From NCBI RefSeq assembly GCF_001428105.1, contig NZ_LMSJ01000011.1, positions 62,001-126,000 on the forward strand: a DNA stretch of 64,000 nucleotides, in the 5' to 3' direction. The translations under genes were made by a program, and so were the position numbers. Source of the stretch: Paenibacillus sp. Soil766 (GTDB lineage: Bacteria > Bacillota > Bacilli > Paenibacillales > NBRC-103111). Below, piece after piece: positions 60,779 to 64,000 of the stretch. A model generated the notes under the pieces. That model made no database searches and had not been told where the DNA came from. It worked only from the letters and a program-made list of their open reading frames with translations. Each line of letters begins with the position of its first letter. Position 1 is the stretch's first letter.

Positions 60779-61579
60779 GTGCTCTCCAAAGATATACTAT
60801 ATTCATTTAATCTTAGTGGGGATATTGTGCCATTGAGTGGCGGACAGAATACATCAGTAAGAGTCAGGAATGCGGTATTTAAACCTGTTGATGACGTACA
60901 CCATGCTGAATGGTTACTGAATATTATTTTCAATATAATCCCTCAAGGTTATCGAGTATCAAAGCCTATTAGAAGTAAATACGGTACTTTTGTAAATAGA
61001 GGATGGGCTTGTACTCACTATGAGGTAGGTAAGGATGTAAAAGGTCGCATCGAAGAAAAACTTCTGGTGTCGAAGTCATTTCACCGTGATCTATCTTCCA
61101 TTGATTTTCGGAACTTCCCACATACTGATAATCCTTGGTCCAAGGGTCATCGTATAGCATGGCAAATAGGAGAATTACCAAGGGAATTACCGAGAGAAAC
61201 ACAAGAAATTATTAATGAATTACTAAATAGGGTAAGCCTAAAAGAGCAATATAAGGTGCAAATTGTTCATAGTGACTTGTCGGGAAATATTCTTTTTGAC
61301 CATGTTTTGAGTCCTTTAGTAATTGATTTTTCTCCAACAATTGCTCCAGTAGAATATGCAGAAGCCATTTTAGTTTGTGATTGTATAGCATGGCAGGGAA
61401 GCGATATTTCTGAGATTAATCTGCTTCCAGATAATGAACTATATAAAGAAATGATTATTCGTGCAATCATTTTCCGTTTATCTGTTTCCGCTATATTTTC
61501 CAAAGGTGATTATCTTAAATTTAGCGAAGAGTATCAGGCATTCAAATCCATAATTGCACGTGTTTTTGAGAATAGTTAA
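60779..61579 (+). CDS. Aminoglycoside phosphotransferase (APH)-like kinase
   Basis: A 266-residue protein starting at GTG 60779 behind GAGGGGTG. The catalytic loop VHSDLSGNILF and the metal-binding DFSPT, which corresponds to the kinase DFG, are visible. The N-terminal lobe has LSGGQNTSVRVRN. Proteins of this type phosphorylate small molecules. Antibiotic resistance is possible but not indicated. The histidine phosphatase encoded before it may act on a related compound. Confidence 0.72.
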   Translation: MLSKDILYSFNLSGDIVPLSGGQNTSVRVRNAVFKPVDDVHHAEWLLNIIFNIIPQGYRVSKPIRSKYGTFVNRGWACTHYEVGKDVKGRIEEKLLVSKSFHRDLSSIDFRNFPHTDNPWSKGHRIAWQIGELPRELPRETQEIINELLNRVSLKEQYKVQIVHSDLSGNILFDHVLSPLVIDFSPTIAPVEYAEAILVCDCIAWQGSDISEINLLPDNELYKEMIIRAIIFRLSVSAIFSKGDYLKFSEEYQAFKSIIARVFENS

Positions 61580-61607
61580 TTTATCTTTATAAAAGGATGA
61601 AACAACA

Positions 61608-62039
61608 ATGACCCCCTTTTTCAAGATCATGCTCGTTTGCATTGTGCTATTATTAATAGTTGGGTGCTATAAAGACCCAAAAATTGAAGGGGCAAATAAG
61701 ATTAGTCAAATGGAGAGAACCTCCACATCAGAGAAGATATTTAAGCAGAACAAAGACGCGGACATTCTATGTGTCTATGGTGCACGTTTTTACAAACGTG
61801 ACGAAGATCAGGAGCAATATAAACAAATGGATTTGACAATAAATCATGAGTTAGGCGAGGTAAGAAAAGAGTACAAAGATGGAAATACTTTTGAAGATTA
61901 CATGGCAACTAAACTCCAAGTTGGGACAAAGATATTTACGATTCAAGGTCAAATGCAATCTGAATTGCTTCTTGTAAAACTGGGAGAAAAATATATTGTA
62001 TATATATATATCAGAATTAACCGATCCATAGGAGGATGA
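61608..62039 (+). CDS. Small lipoprotein of unknown function
   Basis: A 143-residue protein with a hydrophobic N-terminus and lipobox LIVGC (Cys21), then a charged soluble part. AAAAGGATG precedes the start. It lies one base before the next gene. I do not recognise it. Confidence 0.7.
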   Translation: MTPFFKIMLVCIVLLLIVGCYKDPKIEGANKISQMERTSTSEKIFKQNKDADILCVYGARFYKRDEDQEQYKQMDLTINHELGEVRKEYKDGNTFEDYMATKLQVGTKIFTIQGQMQSELLLVKLGEKYIVYIYIRINRSIGG

Positions 62040-62040
62040 A

Positions 62041-62604
62041 ATGGCCTGGAGTAAATTGAAACAACAACTGGAGAGTTTTCTCAGTCCTGCGCTAAATGGA
62101 AGGGTCGAATACCTTTCAACTAGCTACCGCTATTTACCGGATAAAGCAGGACTTTGTTATATTGCGGTAGATAAAAAGAACGTACTCAATATGAATGATA
62201 CCTTAATCAGATGGTATCAGACGGAGTTGGAAATTAAGAATGATTCAGATATCCAGATTCCTATCAACAAGGAAGAAATCGAAGCGGTTAGAAAAGATAC
62301 CAAAGGGAGTGTGCCGGAGGATCGTTTAAAAGTAATAGCAAGAAGTAGAAAAATATCGGAATATGCAAAGGAGCTTATGTCAGCACAATCATCATTAAGT
62401 AAATCAAATTTTATGGATATAGCTAACAAGTTTTTATCCATTTCTATTGAGGAAAGCATAGAGAGCAACGATATCTTATTGAATATTCTTGCTTTGGTTG
62501 ACAGACGAGTTGGAAAAAAACGAATTATAAACATGACCGAGAAGATGAAGTTAAAGCATCCCATTGTACAGTATTTTTTTGAACTACGTCGTCGTACATT
62601 ATGA
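62041..62604 (+). CDS. SF0329-like conserved protein
   Basis: A 187-residue soluble protein, mostly helical. Segments such as YRYLPDKAGLCYIAVDKK, RWYQTELEIKND and ILALVDRRVGKKRI recall the SF0329 family of unknown function in Bacillales. ATAGGAGGATGAA is its ribosome site. It is closed by the terminator at 62622. Confidence 0.75.
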   Translation: MAWSKLKQQLESFLSPALNGRVEYLSTSYRYLPDKAGLCYIAVDKKNVLNMNDTLIRWYQTELEIKNDSDIQIPINKEEIEAVRKDTKGSVPEDRLKVIARSRKISEYAKELMSAQSSLSKSNFMDIANKFLSISIEESIESNDILLNILALVDRRVGKKRIINMTEKMKLKHPIVQYFFELRRRTL

Positions 62605-62621
62605 CAATAAGTTACGCATCC

Positions 62622-62645
62622 ACCTCCAAACGGGAGGTTTTTTTG
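62622..62645 (+). terminator. Rho-independent terminator
   Basis: ACCTCC/GGAGGT with an AAACG loop, followed by seven T. Confidence 0.85.
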
Positions 62646-62785
62646 CGAACATTCGTTTATTTGCGAAATGCTTACTCCCGCTCAAGCGGAGCTGAAATTC
62701 ACGCAAGTCATCTACTTGACAATTATAGATCTATTTAAGAATAATAGAAATGTTTCATAAGCTCGTAAGGAATGGATGTGACTTC

Positions 62786-64000
62786 ATGAAACTGGACCGC
62801 AAGAGTTTTTCCCAGAAGCTGATCGTAAGCCTTGCTGTTATCATATTGATTGCGTTTGCAGTATCCGGGTACATTACCTATAGAATACACCTCAATCTGT
62901 TCACTGAGGAGATCAGCGAACAGTTCTCAAAGACCAATGAACAGGCAGCGGCGAGGTTGGATTTGCAGATCAGAGATATCTATAGGATCTCAAATTTTAT
63001 CGTGTTTCACCCCTATGTACAGCAAGTACTTGAGCGATCCGCTCAAACCGAACAGCGAGAAACCTTTACCCAACTTTCCGATCAAGACGAGCTTAACAAG
63101 CTGCTGTTTCAAGTGAAATACGACGAGCCGAAATTGACCGCCATGTATCTGTACGACGTCAAGGAGAATGGCTTTAGTTTCGCTGGGACGAATACGTACT
63201 CAACCCAGCTGACCAAGGAAGCTTTTTCACATATCAAATCTTCTTTAGATGGATCCTTTGGTAATCTCATCTGGTTCCCTTTGCAGTTACCGAGTTCGAA
63301 TGCGGCTTCAGGTTATCAAACTTTTTTTGCGGCAGCCCGGCAAATGAAGACCGTTCAACAGAATCCTTACGGCATTATGATTATGTTGTTCGACCAGTCG
63401 CTCATATCGGAGTATTTGATTGACCTGGTTAAGGATGATCAGGCCAACGTTTTCCTTTATGACAAAATGGATAATCTTGTATATAGTGATGTGTCCGAAT
63501 TAAATGCAGCGCCCAAACCAGGCAGCGTTATTAACCGCAGCATCGGTCATGTAGATAATGAGCAGTACTTATACGCGAAAAGCCGTTCCGGTCAAGTTGA
63601 CTTTACATTAATTAGCCGGGTATCGCTAGACTCCCTCCAATCACGAAGCGGCATCATCCTGCAAGTGAATCTACTTATTGGAATCATCAGTTTGCTGCTC
63701 ACTGTTGTGCTGGTGATTTGGGCGGGCAGTCGGTTATTGCGCCCGCTTCGCGAGCTGGTGCAAGGGATGACGCGGATGAAAGCCGGGGACATGCGTACCC
63801 GTGTTGAAGTGCGTTCGGATGATGAGCTAGGCTTCATGGCCCGCAGTTTCAACTCGATGGCAGAGCATGTGGATTCACTAATTAAAGAAGTGTACGAGCG
63901 CCAACTTAGCGAACGGGAAGCCGAGCTTACTGCGCTGCAAGCCCAATTGAATCCGCACTTTTTGCATAATACACTCGATAGCATCTACTGGATGGTTTAT
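62786..64000 (+). CDS. YesM-like sensor histidine kinase, 3' end outside the window
   Basis: ATG 62786 opens a frame that stays open to the last base, about 405 codons. The first membrane segment is at about 12-32. An extracellular Cache-like sensor and a second membrane segment (about 292-314) follow, then a HAMP linker with LRPLRELVQGMTRMKAGD, and the histidine box LQAQLNPHFLHNTLDSIYW at about 387-403. The ATPase domain lies beyond the window. It probably starts another kinase/regulator-importer cluster. Confidence 0.9.
   Translation, partial: MKLDRKSFSQKLIVSLAVIILIAFAVSGYITYRIHLNLFTEEISEQFSKTNEQAAARLDLQIRDIYRISNFIVFHPYVQQVLERSAQTEQRETFTQLSDQDELNKLLFQVKYDEPKLTAMYLYDVKENGFSFAGTNTYSTQLTKEAFSHIKSSLDGSFGNLIWFPLQLPSSNAASGYQTFFAAARQMKTVQQNPYGIMIMLFDQSLISEYLIDLVKDDQANVFLYDKMDNLVYSDVSELNAAPKPGSVINRSIGHVDNEQYLYAKSRSGQVDFTLISRVSLDSLQSRSGIILQVNLLIGIISLLLTVVLVIWAGSRLLRPLRELVQGMTRMKAGDMRTRVEVRSDDELGFMARSFNSMAEHVDSLIKEVYERQLSEREAELTALQAQLNPHFLHNTLDSIYWMVY

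Noticed and set aside
1..64000. tRNA and rRNA genes.
   Set aside because: I noticed no cloverleaf-like sequence with a T-loop signature and no rRNA-like conserved stretch. A covariance-model scan would be needed to exclude them fully.

Overview
The window looks like a chromosome segment of a soil- or plant-associated, polysaccharide-degrading, spore-forming Firmicute of the Paenibacillus type. The evidence is the density of lipoprotein-dependent sugar ABC importers of the LplA/LplB/LplC kind, the YesM/YesN two-component systems and large membrane-bound AraC regulators, an SLH-anchored secreted lyase, strong AGGAGG ribosome binding sites, TTG/GTG starts and a BclA-like collagen repeat protein. 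No rRNA, tRNA or CRISPR array was seen.

Layout. 1-6100: the 3' part of a YesM-like kinase gene, then a permease-permease-binding-protein operon and a phytanoyl-CoA-dioxygenase-like enzyme. 6130-20204: a 1880-residue SLH-anchored heparinase II/III-type lyase, a GH43/GH117-like beta-propeller hydrolase, a MalF/MalG/UgpB-type importer and a kinase/regulator pair. 20206-32150: a second kinase/regulator pair with a binding lipoprotein, a GH2 and a GH3 glycosidase and two permeases. Six promoters in these two clusters share an AAA(G/T)TGCA box at a fixed distance from the -10 hexamer. I read it as the binding site of the AraC-type response regulators.

32150-41340: an anaerobic nitrate-respiration island. 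It holds an attenuator leader that may be a molybdenum-cofactor riboswitch, mobA, a hemerythrin-like protein, a cytochrome b, a NapA/NasA-like molybdoenzyme, a four-cluster Fe-S subunit, a Tat-type Rieske protein, a NarK-like transporter fused to a PAS domain, small unknown proteins, a truncated globin and a small membrane protein. Four FNR-type boxes sit at the class II position upstream of its transcription units.

41340-55680: two more LplABC-type importers. One has a GH105 unsaturated-uronyl hydrolase and its own AraC-type regulator. The other has a divergent AraC-type regulator and a glycerophosphodiesterase. None of the five importers in the window has an ATPase gene nearby, so they probably share one encoded elsewhere. 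55680-62650: a visibly AT-rich accessory and scar region with a doubly truncated lysR, decayed frames, an IS110-family remnant, related hairpin repeats, the collagen-like protein gene, and small genes for a CBO0543-like membrane protein, a histidine phosphatase, an APH-like kinase, a lipoprotein and an SF0329-like protein. The window ends inside another YesM-like kinase gene.

All product names come from reading motifs and from knowledge of the families. No database search was run.
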